From NCBI GenBank assembly GCA_030706015.1, contig JAUZPI010000041.1:1-40523 (forward strand): a stretch of DNA of 40,523 bases, written 5' to 3'. Shown here piece after piece: positions 1 through 7,382 of the stretch. The translations under genes and the position numbers were made by a program. Every line of letters begins with the position of its first letter. The first letter of the stretch is position 1. This DNA comes from Bacillota bacterium (GTDB taxonomy: Bacteria > Bacillota > Clostridia > Clostridiales > Clostridiaceae). Under the pieces are notes generated by a model. That model did no database searches and was not told the origin of the DNA. It was given only the letters and a program-made list of their open reading frames with translations.

Positions 1-1
1 A

Positions 2-322
2 AATTGGCATGATAGTTGTATTAACATACACAATTTAATAAGAGGACTAAGTGCGTGGCCATACAAAAATATGAATTCATGGCCGACTGCGTATACAAAT
101 TATAAAGATAGCCAAATTAAAATATATAAATCAAAGGCATTAACTATAAAAACTATAGAACCACCTGGGTATATCATAGATGCAAATAATGATGGAATTG
201 CTGTGGCTACTAAGGAAGGGGTTCTTGTTATAGAAGTATTACAGTTTCCTGGAGGAAAGCCTCTTCTAGTTAAGGAATTTTTAAAAGGTAATAAAATAGA
301 AAAAGATAGTATCTTATCATAA
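2..322 (+). CDS. fmt: Methionyl-tRNA formyltransferase, C-terminal part (5' end outside window)
   Basis: The frame is open from the left edge. It encodes the C-terminal domain of Fmt, which formylates initiator Met-tRNA. Visible landmarks are an NWHDS...HNLIRGLSAWP stretch (the family has D/NW...IHNLIRGLNPWPGAYT), then SWPTAYT, PGYIID, a GIAVATKEGVLVI strand and the ending LLVKEFLKG. The formyl-transfer catalytic domain would lie upstream of the window. A few extra residues (YKNMNS) sit between the two WP motifs compared with the form I remember. The internal ATG at 71 is not the real start. It could instead belong to an Fmt-like sugar N-formyltransferase, because only the tail is visible. 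It lies just outside the cassette array. Confidence 0.75.
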   Translation, partial: NWHDSCINIHNLIRGLSAWPYKNMNSWPTAYTNYKDSQIKIYKSKALTIKTIEPPGYIIDANNDGIAVATKEGVLVIEVLQFPGGKPLLVKEFLKGNKIEKDSILS

Positions 323-419
323 TTGTGACTATCAATTGGTTAAATGCATATCGAATTTACAAAGTATTAAATAGGATTCATCTACTAACAATTATATATT
401 TTGAAGGAGATTTTTTAAA

Positions 420-521
420 TTGTTTGAATTAACAAATGAACAACGCAAATATTTGGGCATAACACTTGTTTCTTCTGGATGGGATTTTATTAAACTCATT
501 CCGAGTTCAGGAACGTCTTGA
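420..521 (+). pseudogene. 5' remnant of a small unknown gene, cut off by attC sequence
   Basis: A good ribosome binding site (GAAGGAGA) precedes a TTG codon at 420. The 33-residue reading (FELTNEQRKYLGI... SGWDFIKL) looks like the N-terminus of a clostridial protein of unknown function. The reading then runs into DNA matching the right half of the array's attC elements (about 501-537) and stops. I infer that the 3' part was lost when an attC-type sequence became joined to it. Function unknown. Confidence 0.4.
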
Positions 522-537
522 ATGCGGAACGTTAGAT
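501..537 (+). repeat. attC-like site, right half only (first array boundary)
   Basis: The stretch from TTCAGGAACG to GAATGCGGAAC followed by GTTAGAT resembles the right end of the attC-like element at 7222-7382. The GTTRRRY box is at 531-537. The first eight bases, GTTAGATG, are exactly complementary to CATCTAAC at 1958-1965, the start of the next element, which defines cassette 1 (532-2051). A TACTAAC box at 383-389 might be a left partner but is separated by the gene remnant at 420-521. Confidence 0.6.
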
Positions 538-700
538 GACACTTTAAATCTAATTAAGTTTATGTTTACACATAACATTTTTAGAAATAAATTAGCGTTA
601 CCGAAGGAACGTAAAGCAGAACTAAAAGATTTTTATATTTGCCATAAAGGTAAATAGTATTTTAAGAGGCAGGTTTTCGATGCTAAAGGAGAATATTGAA

Positions 701-1234
701 ATGAAAATTGAGACAAAAGATTTGATTATCCGCAATTTTGAGCTGAGCGACGAAAATGATTTATGTGAATATATGCTGCAGCGTGTTAATGCTGAATTTG
801 AGGCATATCCAGATTTCACTTATCAGAAAGCAAAAAAAGAGATTGAATTTAGAGCACAAAGCGATGAATTCTATGCAATCGAGTTAAAAAATGAGCATAA
901 GGTTATTGGAAATATTTATCTAGGAAAGAGGAGTTTTAATACAAGAGAACTTGGATATGTATTAAACGAGAACTATCAGTATAAGGGCTATGGAAGCGAT
1001 GCCGGCAAAGCGGTAATAGAATATATGTTTAATCAAGGTGTTCATCGAATTTATGCAGAGTGCGCTCCTCAAAACACGCCTTCGTGGAAGCTACTGGAGA
1101 AGATTGGAATGATAAGAGAAGCGCATTTTAGAAAAAATGTTTCTTTCCATCAAGATACGAACGGAAACCCCATATATTGGGATACCTATGTATATGCAGT
1201 ATTAAACACATATGAAGAAGCTTATTCTGACTAA
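701..1234 (+). CDS. GNAT family N-acetyltransferase (RimJ/RimL-like)
   Basis: Acetyl-CoA-dependent N-acetyltransferase of about 177 residues; the substrate cannot be read from sequence. It begins ETKDLIIRNFELSDENDL as in ribosomal-protein/antibiotic acetyltransferases of the Acetyltransf_3 type. It carries ELGYVLNENYQYKGYGSDA, the acetyl-CoA pyrophosphate loop (Q/R-x-x-G-x-G), and the late NTPSWKLLEKIGM segment. The start at 701 is preferred over the upstream ATG at 680 because AAAGGAG lies 9 bases before it. It is the only intact gene of cassette 1. Confidence 0.85.
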   Translation: MKIETKDLIIRNFELSDENDLCEYMLQRVNAEFEAYPDFTYQKAKKEIEFRAQSDEFYAIELKNEHKVIGNIYLGKRSFNTRELGYVLNENYQYKGYGSDAGKAVIEYMFNQGVHRIYAECAPQNTPSWKLLEKIGMIREAHFRKNVSFHQDTNGNPIYWDTYVYAVLNTYEEAYSD

Positions 1235-1362
1235 CAAATTCTAATTGCCTTATTGAACAAAACGATATATTGTGTTATTGAGCTAATTCATATTTTTCTT
1301 GTTTTTGGATTAATAGGAAGTTAACATGGTTAGGGATAATATTCCAGCACATTGTAGAAAGA

Positions 1363-1932
1363 ATGCTTTATTATTTATCAAAAATGTATTCAGAATCTAT
1401 AAAGTCTTGTGGTAAGTATAAGGATTTAAAGAAAACAATTGTAATTGGAATTCTAGACTTTGATTATTTTGATATTTCTAAATTTCATTCAACTTATCAC
1501 TTCTATGAGGATGAATTTAAAGACTTCATGTTAACAGACAAGTTTGAACTAAATTTTGTTGAGATGCCTAAGTTTAGAAGAGCATCAAAAGACATAAACA
1601 ATCCTTTACACAGATGGTTGCTTTTCTTAGAAAATGACATACCTAAAGAAATGCTTAAGGAGGTAGTTGAAATGGACCCTGTTATCCGTAAGGCAGAGGA
1701 AAGACTTGAATGGTTGAGTAGTGATGAAGAAACAATGAAGCTCTATAAAGCACGAGAAGAAGCATTAATTGAGAAGATGAGCATGATTAATGAAGCTGAA
1801 GAAAGAGGAGAGCGTAAAAAAGCTATTGAGATTGCTAAAAACTTAATAGATGTTCTAGATACTGAAACAATATCACGGAAAACTGGACTATCAATTGAAG
1901 AAATTGAAGAGATTAAAAAGAATTTGCATTAA
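1363..1932 (+). pseudogene. PD-(D/E)XK (Rpn-type) nuclease/transposase, N-terminus missing
   Basis: The reading matches the C-terminal two thirds of the Rpn / PDDEXK_2 family (recombination-promoting nuclease or putative transposase): MLYYLSKMYSES, ELKKTIVIGILDFD-like strand, FHSTYHFYE, LHRWLLFLEN, and a long charged helix ending in SIEEIEEIKKNL. Whole proteins of this family are near 290 residues, with catalytic D...ExQ residues in the first 110; those are absent. The frame is open upstream to 1282 (with FQHIVERM just before the ATG) but that part does not look like the family. No convincing RBS precedes 1363. I call it a 5'-truncated relic inside cassette 1. Confidence 0.65.
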
Positions 1933-1958
1933 TTTATAATGTAGTTGAAAGACACGAC

Positions 1959-2057
1959 ATCTAACAATGTATGACAGCAAGAGCTGTGCCACAAGGGAGA
2001 GGTTAAGATAAGATATATCTAAGCCTCTCCCTCATCGGTCATACGAGAACGTTATAT
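1959..2057 (+). repeat. attC-like site 1
   Basis: Left box ATCTAAC (1959-1965) and right box GTTATAT (2051-2057). The inner pair GTATGAC / GTCATAC is a perfect 7-bp match with more unpaired bases on the right side, as in true attC sites. The centre holds a strong hairpin of GGGAGAGGTT and its complement around AAGATAAGATATATCT. 99 bp in all. This is the clearest single site for folding tests. Confidence 0.8.
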
Positions 2058-2143
2058 GAAACCACATGTAATGACATTGTATTCTGCAATTCAAATTTTG
2101 TTAAAAAGAATAAATAAAAGAGTTAGAGAAGGTGAGGATATTA

Positions 2144-2632
2144 ATGGGAATATTTGATCTCTTTAAAAAAGTAAAACAAAAGGATGATATAACAGATTTA
2201 ATTTATCAGGTAATTAATGTCATGGAAAGTTACACTGAATCAGATAATGAAGAAGATATTGTAGAACGAATCGAAACGCTCACCAAAAATTCAACCCTAA
2301 CCTGGGAGCTTTATTGCTTTATCCCAACTGTTTATGGTAGGATTTTATTTCCGGAGGTAAAGTTCTCAGATGAAGCAATAATAATTATGCCCGATGGTTC
2401 AGAGCATACAAAATTATTGTATGATTTTTTTACATACAATCATGTAAAAAAGGTAGTAGTTGAAAAACTTAAATTAAAAATTTCTAGGGACAAGATTGAA
2501 AAGGTTTTATTACTAGGCGCGGAAATAAATGCCTTGAACAATGCGCTAAATGATGGCAGTCAACTTAGTGATCTTATAATGGGCCCGTTAATGTTGAGGG
2601 CACCAGAGAATTATATTCTAACCGATGGTTAA
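2144..2632 (+). CDS. Hypothetical protein (cassette 2)
   Basis: A 162-residue soluble, acidic protein that I do not recognise. It begins MGIFDLFKKVKQKDD, then has a helix-rich stretch, a WELYCFIPTVYGRILFPEV core and ends ILTDG. The 'IPTVYGRILFPEVKFSD' run looks like a structured domain of the kind found in small immunity or regulatory proteins, but that is only an impression. The start at 2144 follows GGTGAGG at proper spacing and is preferred over the in-frame ATG at 2132. It fills cassette 2 alone, whose ends GTTATATGA / TCATATAAC are perfectly complementary. Confidence 0.7.
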   Translation: MGIFDLFKKVKQKDDITDLIYQVINVMESYTESDNEEDIVERIETLTKNSTLTWELYCFIPTVYGRILFPEVKFSDEAIIIMPDGSEHTKLLYDFFTYNHVKKVVVEKLKLKISRDKIEKVLLLGAEINALNNALNDGSQLSDLIMGPLMLRAPENYILTDG

Positions 2633-2703
2633 TTATGTAGGTAAAGTGATTTGTTATAGTGTGATGTCAAGGTCATCTCTTGATACGGGTAGCATGTGGC
2701 ATC

Positions 2704-2818
2704 ATATAACTAGACATTCCAGTTCGCTTTGTCATGAAAAAACGGACAAAGCTACATCTGAGAAGCTAAGAAAAGATATTTCTAAGCTTCTCGGTGTCGG
2801 GAGTTAGAAATGTTAGCC
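2704..2818 (+). repeat. attC-like site 2
   Basis: Left box ATATAAC (2704-2710) and right box GTTAGCC (2812-2818). The centre has GACAAAGCTAC and a hairpin with arms GAGAAGCT... and ...AGCTTCTC around AAGAAAAGATATTTCT. It is homologous in its inner part to the sites at 4430 and 9611. An open reading frame crossing it (2625-2807) is an artefact. Confidence 0.75.
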
Positions 2819-2854
2819 GAAATTCTATTTAAACTGAAGGTTAGGGGGGATTTT

Positions 2855-3079
2855 ATGACTAGTAAAAGAGAGTGTTTAAAGTATATAGAGGGTAAAAATT
2901 CAGATGGTGATGATGTAGCTGGAGTAATTATTAGTACTTTTGAAGATAGAATAATAATTGGGGTTACAGAACGTAACGGTGGTGATTCTGAGATTAGTAT
3001 GGGCAGTAAAGAGGTAAAAGAAATTATAGAAATTTTAAATTCTGCTATCAGTAAGGTTGAGAAATATAAAGGAGAATAA
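2855..3079 (+). CDS. Small hypothetical protein (cassette 3, first gene)
   Basis: A 74-residue protein starting MTSKRECLKYIEGKNSDG, with GVIISTFEDRIIIGVTERNGG and a C-terminal helix (EVKEIIEILNSAISKVEKY). I do not recognise the family. A GGGGGG-rich Shine-Dalgarno sequence precedes the ATG at 2855; the frame's ATG at 2810 lies inside the attC right end and is rejected. It is followed after 10 bases by the next gene, so the two are probably co-translated in one cassette. Confidence 0.6.
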   Translation: MTSKRECLKYIEGKNSDGDDVAGVIISTFEDRIIIGVTERNGGDSEISMGSKEVKEIIEILNSAISKVEKYKGE

Positions 3080-3089
3080 TTCAGAGAGA

Positions 3090-3443
3090 ATGTTTGATAG
3101 TATATATTGGAAGGGTTATTTTAGAGTTAGTTCACCGAATAAGGTTGATATCATGCTTTGTAAGTTAGAGAAAATTATAGGACAAAACATATTTAAGGGT
3201 GAATGCAAGCAGTACTGGAAAGATAGTTCTTTATTTGAGGCATATTTTAAAACTTCACTGGAAGTTGATGATATTGAGAAAGCAGTATTTAAAGCTTTGT
3301 TGATTTCAAATTTAGTTGGACATGATTGCTATGTAACGGGGCCGAATTCTTTCAAAGGAGGAAAATGGCAGTTTGAAGGAATAATTAATAAAGCGACTTT
3401 GCCAGGATTAGAATGGATACATTTTAGGTTGCAAAATTTCTAA
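3090..3443 (+). CDS. Hypothetical protein (cassette 3, second gene)
   Basis: About 117 residues, beginning MFDSIYWKGYFRVSSPNK, alternating strands and helices, ending LEWIHFRLQNF. The layout (GYFRV...KVDIMLCKLEKIIG ... VFKALLISNLVGHDCYVTGP ... WQFEGIIN) suggests a ferredoxin-like alpha/beta fold, but I cannot name a family. The start is uncertain: AAAGGAG lies 15 bases before ATG 3090, and a TTG at 3057 overlapping the previous gene is an alternative. It shares its cassette with the gene at 2855. Confidence 0.6.
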   Translation: MFDSIYWKGYFRVSSPNKVDIMLCKLEKIIGQNIFKGECKQYWKDSSLFEAYFKTSLEVDDIEKAVFKALLISNLVGHDCYVTGPNSFKGGKWQFEGIINKATLPGLEWIHFRLQNF

Positions 3444-3468
3444 TTTGAAAGTAATGGTTTAAAACTTC

Positions 3469-3563
3469 AACTAACAAAATACTACCGCTCGCTTTGCACA
3501 TTTCCCAGCTTAAGATAAGAGTTATCTAAGACTAGGAAACGCCGGGAGTAAGGAGCGTTATAT
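3469..3563 (+). repeat. attC-like site 3
   Basis: Left box AACTAAC (3469-3475), right box GTTATAT (3557-3563). The inner pair TACTACCG / CGGGAGTA matches apart from one base. The centre is a short hairpin around CCCAGCTTAAGATAAGAGTTATCTAAG. 95 bp, the shortest complete site. Confidence 0.75.
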
Positions 3564-3683
3564 AACATTTTAAATCTATGTGCTTATGTTTACACAAAAA
3601 CATTTTTGTTGATGGCACGTAAGGTATTAGGCGTAGACTTTTGTTAAGTTTAGATAATTTATATTTGTTAAAGGGGGATATAA

Positions 3684-4325
3684 ATGGGGAAATTTAAACT
3701 TGTTTGTTTTGACTTGGATGATACTCTGATTAGAGAAATACACTCCGTTATGTTGCCATGCATTTTAAATGGGAAAGAAAAAGAGCACTCTTTCATTCAA
3801 GAACAAGAAGAAAAAGGTCTGATTAACTATATATCAGCAGATTATCTTAGAGCAGAGTTACTTTTAGGTCTTGAAGAACGTAAAATTGCTCAATCTTTTT
3901 TGGAGATTGCAAAACCTTTAAAAAATATTAAGAATGTAGTTGAAGTATTACATGGTCAAAATATAAAATGCATTGTTGTTACTGTCGGCCCAAAGCAAGT
4001 AGCCAAAGTTGTATGTGATATTTGGGGATTTGATAATTATTATGGTAGTAATTACGAAGTAGTTGATGGATTGTTTACAGGAAAAATTCTTAATTATATT
4101 GGAGCTGAACAAAAAATAGAGTGTTTGCAAGATTTTTGTAAGAATAACAGCATAAAGCCTAGTGAATGTATTGCTGTTGGAGATGGATCAACTGATATTC
4201 CAGTTTTCCAGTATTGTGGAAGATCTATCGCTATAAACAGTTCATCGAAAGTTAAACAAAGTGCAATGTATTCAGTTGATACTGATGATTTAACAGACAT
4301 CATAGGGTACATATTATATACATAA
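3684..4325 (+). CDS. HAD-superfamily hydrolase, phosphoserine phosphatase-like (SerB type)
   Basis: Phosphatase of the haloacid dehalogenase superfamily, 213 residues. Motif I is FDLDDTL (residues 9-15, with the two catalytic aspartates), motif II the VVTVG strand near residue 98 (threonine), motif III a lysine around KIECLQDF, and motif IV VGDGSTDIPVF near 167. The helical cap and spacing are like SerB (subfamily IB), although the physiological substrate is unknown. RBS AAAGGGGG precedes the ATG. It is the single gene of cassette 4, whose ends are complementary over 16 of 20 bases. Confidence 0.8.
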   Translation: MGKFKLVCFDLDDTLIREIHSVMLPCILNGKEKEHSFIQEQEEKGLINYISADYLRAELLLGLEERKIAQSFLEIAKPLKNIKNVVEVLHGQNIKCIVVTVGPKQVAKVVCDIWGFDNYYGSNYEVVDGLFTGKILNYIGAEQKIECLQDFCKNNSIKPSECIAVGDGSTDIPVFQYCGRSIAINSSSKVKQSAMYSVDTDDLTDIIGYILYT

Positions 4326-4429
4326 TCGAGAATATGTAAACTTGGGAAATTTAAGATATAGTTATTATTGAGAATTAGAGTATGCGAGGGACCTGCACCG
4401 CACATATATAGCGAAAGATTTAAAACATC

Positions 4430-4543
4430 ATATAACAAAAAGTTTCCGTTCAGCTTGGCTTGAAAAGACAGCCAAGCTACACCTGGGAAGCTAAGAAAAG
4501 AGCTTTCTAAGCTTCCCGGCGTCGGAAATTAGGAACGTTCTAC
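4430..4543 (+). repeat. attC-like site 4
   Basis: Left box ATATAAC (4430-4436), right box GTTCTAC (4537-4543). Inner pair AGTTTCCG / CGGAAATT (7 of 8). Two nested hairpins follow: CAGCTTGGCTTG with CAGCCAAGCT, and GGGAAGCTAAG with CTAAGCTTCCC. Upstream GATTTAAAACATC continues the complementarity with the start of the cassette at 3557. Confidence 0.8.
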
Positions 4544-4614
4544 GACATTAATCTTAGCTAGGATATTCGTATACTTCTAAAATCAAATTTGTTAAGAATT
4601 AAGGAGAGGTAACA

Positions 4615-5235
4615 ATGTTTAATAAGATATTAAAGAAATTTTTGGGTTCAAATGAAGAAGAGGAACAAATTTCGCAAGGAAGTTTCATGGTTATTCAGCT
4701 AAATGAAAAAATTATGCCAATTGACAGAGGTGAAATTTATCAAGACCCACTTGGGGAATACTTGCGTGTAAATGCATATGGTGAGGTTGCAGGTGGAGGA
4801 ACTATGCAAGCGAAATCAGGTGAAATAGAGTTTTGTGACATAGAAATTCTGGTTTACGAAGGAAATGATATTAAGAAAATTATAACAGAAATAATAAGCA
4901 AGTTAGAAATTTGGGGATCACCTAAAGGGTCACACATTAAAATTGAAGATACCGAAGAAGAAATAACATTCGGAAGGAAAGAAGGATTAGCTATTTATCT
5001 TGATGGTGTAAATCTTCCCGAAAACGTATATAGAGAGTGCGATTCAAACTTTGTATTATCTGAAATATCAAGACTTATTGGATATAAGGGTGAAGTTGAA
5101 AGATACTGGCAAGGAGAAAGAGAGACTGCCTTATATTTCTACGGGGATTCCTTTATTGAGATGAGGGCTGCTATTTTAGGATTTGTTAATACATATCCAC
5201 TATGTCAGAATTCAAGGATAGTTCAGATTGCTTAG
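4615..5235 (+). CDS. Conserved hypothetical protein (cassette 5)
   Basis: 206 residues, no signal peptide or membrane segment. After a charged N-terminus (MFNKILKKFLGSNEEEE) come VIQLNEKIMPIDRGEIYQDPL, GEVAGGGTMQ and an acidic middle. The pattern of 'LNEKIMPIDRGE..DPL....GEVAGGGTM' is one I associate with conserved proteins of unknown function in Firmicutes and enterobacteria. AAGGAGAGG lies before the ATG. It is the only gene in its cassette; cassette ends GACATTAATC (after 4537) and GATTAATG (before 5313) are complementary. Confidence 0.65.
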   Translation: MFNKILKKFLGSNEEEEQISQGSFMVIQLNEKIMPIDRGEIYQDPLGEYLRVNAYGEVAGGGTMQAKSGEIEFCDIEILVYEGNDIKKIITEIISKLEIWGSPKGSHIKIEDTEEEITFGRKEGLAIYLDGVNLPENVYRECDSNFVLSEISRLIGYKGEVERYWQGERETALYFYGDSFIEMRAAILGFVNTYPLCQNSRIVQIA

Positions 5236-5312
5236 ATAGGAAAAAAGTCATTTAAGGAAGTTATATAAATGCACAGTTTAAATAATTATACTAAACCACA
5301 TAATAGGATTAA

Positions 5313-5431
5313 TGCTAAGCAGGAAACGCCACAGAACAGAACACCCAAGTTGAGGAGATAGCCAAAGAACATTCCTTCACCAAGCCAAGTCTGGCTAAGT
5401 ATCTCGGGGCGTTGAGCACAAAACGTTAGCT
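5313..5431 (+). repeat. attC-like site 5 (left box degenerate)
   Basis: Left box reads TGCTAAG instead of a box ending in AAC; right box GTTAGCT is at 5425-5431. The inner pair AACGCC / GGCGTT is perfect. The central part (CCAAGCCAAGTCTGGCTAAG, ATAGCCAAAG, ACATTCCTTCACC) resembles the elements at 9611 and 10889. Confidence 0.65.
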
Positions 5432-5472
5432 GAAACAAAACCGAGGGATGGTCTAAAATTAAGTATTAGTGG

Positions 5473-5478
5473 TATAAT
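5473..5478 (+). promoter_or_regulatory. Probable -10 box upstream of the Uma2 gene
   Basis: TATAAT lies 35 bases before the start of the gene at 5514, in an AT-rich leader. A clear -35 box is not visible. The preceding bases (GGATGGTCTAAAATTAAG) recur nearly unchanged at 15033-15050. Confidence 0.4.
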
Positions 5479-5513
5479 TAGTATTAGCGAATTTAAAGAG
5501 CGGAGGCGATAAG

Positions 5514-6095
5514 ATGGCAATACCAGAAAGAAGAAATAATATAAAGTACACATATAAAGATTATATAAATTGGCCCACTGAAGACAGATGGGAGATTATA
5601 GATGGTGTGCCTTTTAACATGAGCCCAGCGCCAACAAGAAAACATCAGAAGATATCTGGGGAATTGTTTGCCTCAATTCACAATTATTTAAGGGGGAAAA
5701 CCTGTGAAGTGTATAGTGCGCCTTTTGATGTTAGGCTAAATATCAATAATGAATCGGATGATGATATTACTAATATAGTGCAGCCTGACATATCAGTTAT
5801 TTGTGATTCTAGTAAACTAGATGATAAAGGATGTAAGGGAAGTCCCGATTTTATAATAGAGATAGTATCTCCATCTACATTAAAGAAGGATTTAAAAGAG
5901 AAGTTTTATTTGTATGAAAAAGCAGGAGTAAAAGAATATTGGATAGTATATCCTGATGAAAAAACAATTGTATCATATACATTAAATGAAAACGACAAAT
6001 TTGGAAGACCAGAGGTATACTCAGAAGAAGATAATATAAAGGTTGGTATCTTCGAATCCTTGGAAATAAATTTAAATGATATATTCGTTGACTAA
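5514..6095 (+). CDS. Uma2 family (DUF820) restriction-endonuclease-fold protein
   Basis: 193-residue protein of the Uma2/DUF820 family, a PD-(D/E)XK-fold nuclease-like group of mostly unknown function. Landmarks: YTYKDYINWPTEDRWEIIDGVPFNMSPAPT, HQKISGELFASIHNYL, the catalytic-type PDISVIC strand (aspartate) and DFIIEIVSPSTLKKDLKEKFYLYEKAGVKEYWIVYP, where E-x-V and the following lysines complete the active site. All expected residues are present, so it may be active. RBS GCGGAGGCG precedes the ATG. Single gene of cassette 6. Confidence 0.9.
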   Translation: MAIPERRNNIKYTYKDYINWPTEDRWEIIDGVPFNMSPAPTRKHQKISGELFASIHNYLRGKTCEVYSAPFDVRLNINNESDDDITNIVQPDISVICDSSKLDDKGCKGSPDFIIEIVSPSTLKKDLKEKFYLYEKAGVKEYWIVYPDEKTIVSYTLNENDKFGRPEVYSEEDNIKVGIFESLEINLNDIFVD

Positions 6096-6116
6096 AACAT
6101 TGAAATAACAAACATC

Positions 6117-6160
6117 AGCCAACAAAACATTACTGTCCGCCCTGGCTAGGCGGTTTTTTA
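6117..6160 (+). repeat. attC-like site 6, left half that ends as a terminator
   Basis: Box AGCCAAC at 6117-6123 is complementary (8 of 9 with flanks) to GTTAGCTGA opening the cassette at 5425. It continues AAAACATTACTGTCCGCC like the sites at 6406 and 12125. The right half and its GTTRRRY box are not visible. Confidence 0.6.
6137..6160 (+). terminator. Intrinsic terminator formed by the attC left half
   Basis: Stem CCGCC / GGCGG with a 7-base loop, followed directly by six T. It ends the Uma2 transcript. Confidence 0.7.
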
Positions 6161-6202
6161 ATACAATTTAGTGTATATATATTACTGATTAATTTGTGAT
6201 TT

Positions 6203-6412
6203 ATGTACTGATTTTAGTGATGGATTTACAACTGTCAAGCTTAAGAAAAAAAGAAATATGGATTTATTAATAAAGAAGATAGCTACTAAAGAATTAGTTC
6301 CAGTAGTATTTTGGGCTCCAAATAGTTTGGAGAATGAACCGCCAATGAATTAGCAGGTTATGTCAATTCAAAAATAATTATAAATGAATTTCTTGGTTTT
6401 ACGTCGACTAAC
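6203..6412 (+). pseudogene. Frameshifted gene remnant
   Basis: Three short readings in different frames add up to one degraded protein: MDLQLSSLRKKEI (from 6221), then DLLIKKIATKELVPVVFWAP and NSLENEPP (6258-6350), then NELAGYVNSKIIINEFLGF (from about 6346), which runs into the attC left box at 6406. None of the pieces alone has a convincing start with an RBS. The family is not recognised. I infer a dead cassette gene with at least two frameshifts. Confidence 0.45.
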
Positions 6413-6425
6413 AAAATTTTGTCGT

Positions 6426-6450
6426 CCGCCTTGGCTGGTGGATTCTTTTT
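6426..6450 (+). terminator. Terminator hairpin inside attC-like site 7
   Basis: CCGCC / GGTGG with a TTGGCT loop followed by ATTCTTTTT. Confidence 0.5.
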
Positions 6451-6476
6451 ATATAGGATTATGTAAGTTTATGGTT

Positions 6477-6482
6477 TATAAT
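6477..6482 (+). promoter_or_regulatory. Recurrent promoter-like box inside attC-like site 7
   Basis: TATAAT within TATGTAAGTTTATGG followed by TTTATAATCAATACATAGG. The same block recurs at 13658, 18966, 21119 and 26801, each time after a U-tailed hairpin. It would drive the cassette gene at 6681. Confidence 0.5.
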
Positions 6483-6680
6483 CAATACATAGGTTATGGA
6501 GAGAACTATAGCCAAGGTACATTTCTTCAACGGTGCAAGCACACTCAAGGGTATACTCCACATCTTGAGTGCGAAACGTTAGGCGAAATTTAATTGTAAA
6601 TATATAAAGTTATCTAGAGAATATCTCAAGTATTGATTAAAGCATCGTTTATTAAATATTTTATTGAAAGGAGTAAGGGG

Positions 6681-7076
6681 ATGGAAGTCTACGGTTTCTC
6701 GAATATTATTGAAATTGATAAAGATAAATTAAAGTATACAGATAAAAGTGGTGTGGCCAAATATGTTTATTTTGATGAATGTCGAAGCAATTGGGTGAAG
6801 CATGTGAACCAATCGGGAGATTTTGTAACATGGGATGGGCAACCATATAAAAATATTAATGAAGAGGACACAAATTGCGTGGGTCAAAGAGATTGGTTTG
6901 CGGATAAACCGTATTTTGAATTTTTTACAACACCAGTGATTAGATTTGAAATAATACCTAAAAGACGAGTTTGGGAAATTTTTATGAAACATTGGAAGCA
7001 AAGATATTATCAAGAATTTCATAAAATTAGTTCAAAGTTAAGTGACTGTGGCTGGTCTACGCTTGATTTAGGATAG
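6681..7076 (+). CDS. Hypothetical protein
   Basis: 131-residue soluble protein rich in aromatic residues: MEVYGFSNIIEIDKDKLKY, FDECRSNW, DFVTWDGQPYKNI, DWFADKPYFEFFTTPVIRFEI and a C-terminal FHKISSKLSDCGWST. Family not recognised. The start at 6681 follows GAAAGGAG with a 9-base spacing; an upstream in-frame ATG at 6633 is less likely. It is the single gene of the cassette whose ends (GTTAGGCGAA / TTCGCCTAAC) are complementary over all ten bases. Confidence 0.7.
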   Translation: MEVYGFSNIIEIDKDKLKYTDKSGVAKYVYFDECRSNWVKHVNQSGDFVTWDGQPYKNINEEDTNCVGQRDWFADKPYFEFFTTPVIRFEIIPKRRVWEIFMKHWKQRYYQEFHKISSKLSDCGWSTLDLG

Positions 7077-7221
7077 TGCTATTTTCATTGTTGTGAAAAT
7101 AGAGTATAAGAAAAGCTTTAAAATCATTAAACTAATTTTACTGTTTGGGGAAATTATATTCATTGATGCTTGTTTAATAATTAATAAAATGCTTTGAGTT
7201 AGAGTTTAGGAAAAGAACTTC

Positions 7222-7382
7222 GCCTAACAAAGCACTCAAGTTCGCTTTGGCTCGGGAAGGGTTTGGACAAGTGGTTTGAGTAAGAGGAATTTAATTATGA
7301 ACTTCTGTAGTGACTAAAAAAGCGACAAAGCACATTCCTCTGGGGTCCGGTTCAGGAACGTTTTGAATGCGAGCAGTTATAC
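7222..7382 (+). repeat. attC-like site 8
   Basis: Left box GCCTAAC (7222-7228), right box GTTATAC (7376-7382). Inner segments GCACTCAAGTTCGC and TTTTGAATGCGAGC are largely complementary. The central arm contains AGCGACAAAGCACATTCCTC. Confidence 0.7.

Larger units (their letters stand above)
6406..6584 (+). repeat. attC-like site 7, with an internal terminator and promoter-like module
   Basis: Left box GACTAAC (6406-6412), right box GTTAGGC (6578-6584). The stretch CCTTGGC near 6430 pairs with AGCCAAGG near 6512. Between them is about 70 bp holding a U-tailed hairpin and a TATAAT box. The left inner box (TTGTCGTCCGCC) and the right one (TTGAGTGCGAAAC) do not pair well, so this may be a hybrid of two site types. 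Confidence 0.7.

Noticed and set aside
466..657. 63-residue open frame across the first site
   Set aside because: It spans the attC right half and the shared leader; no RBS. The upstream remnant at 420 is in another frame.
1230..1340. A CTAAC at 1231 and GTTAGGG near 1330 as a further attC site
   Set aside because: No inner pairing is seen, and the boxes at 531 and 1959 already pair perfectly with each other.
2625..2807. 60-residue open frame after the cassette 2 gene
   Set aside because: It lies largely within attC-like site 2 and has no RBS; its codons follow the hairpin arms.
6384..6593. 69-residue open frame
   Set aside because: It coincides with attC-like site 7, so it is not coding.
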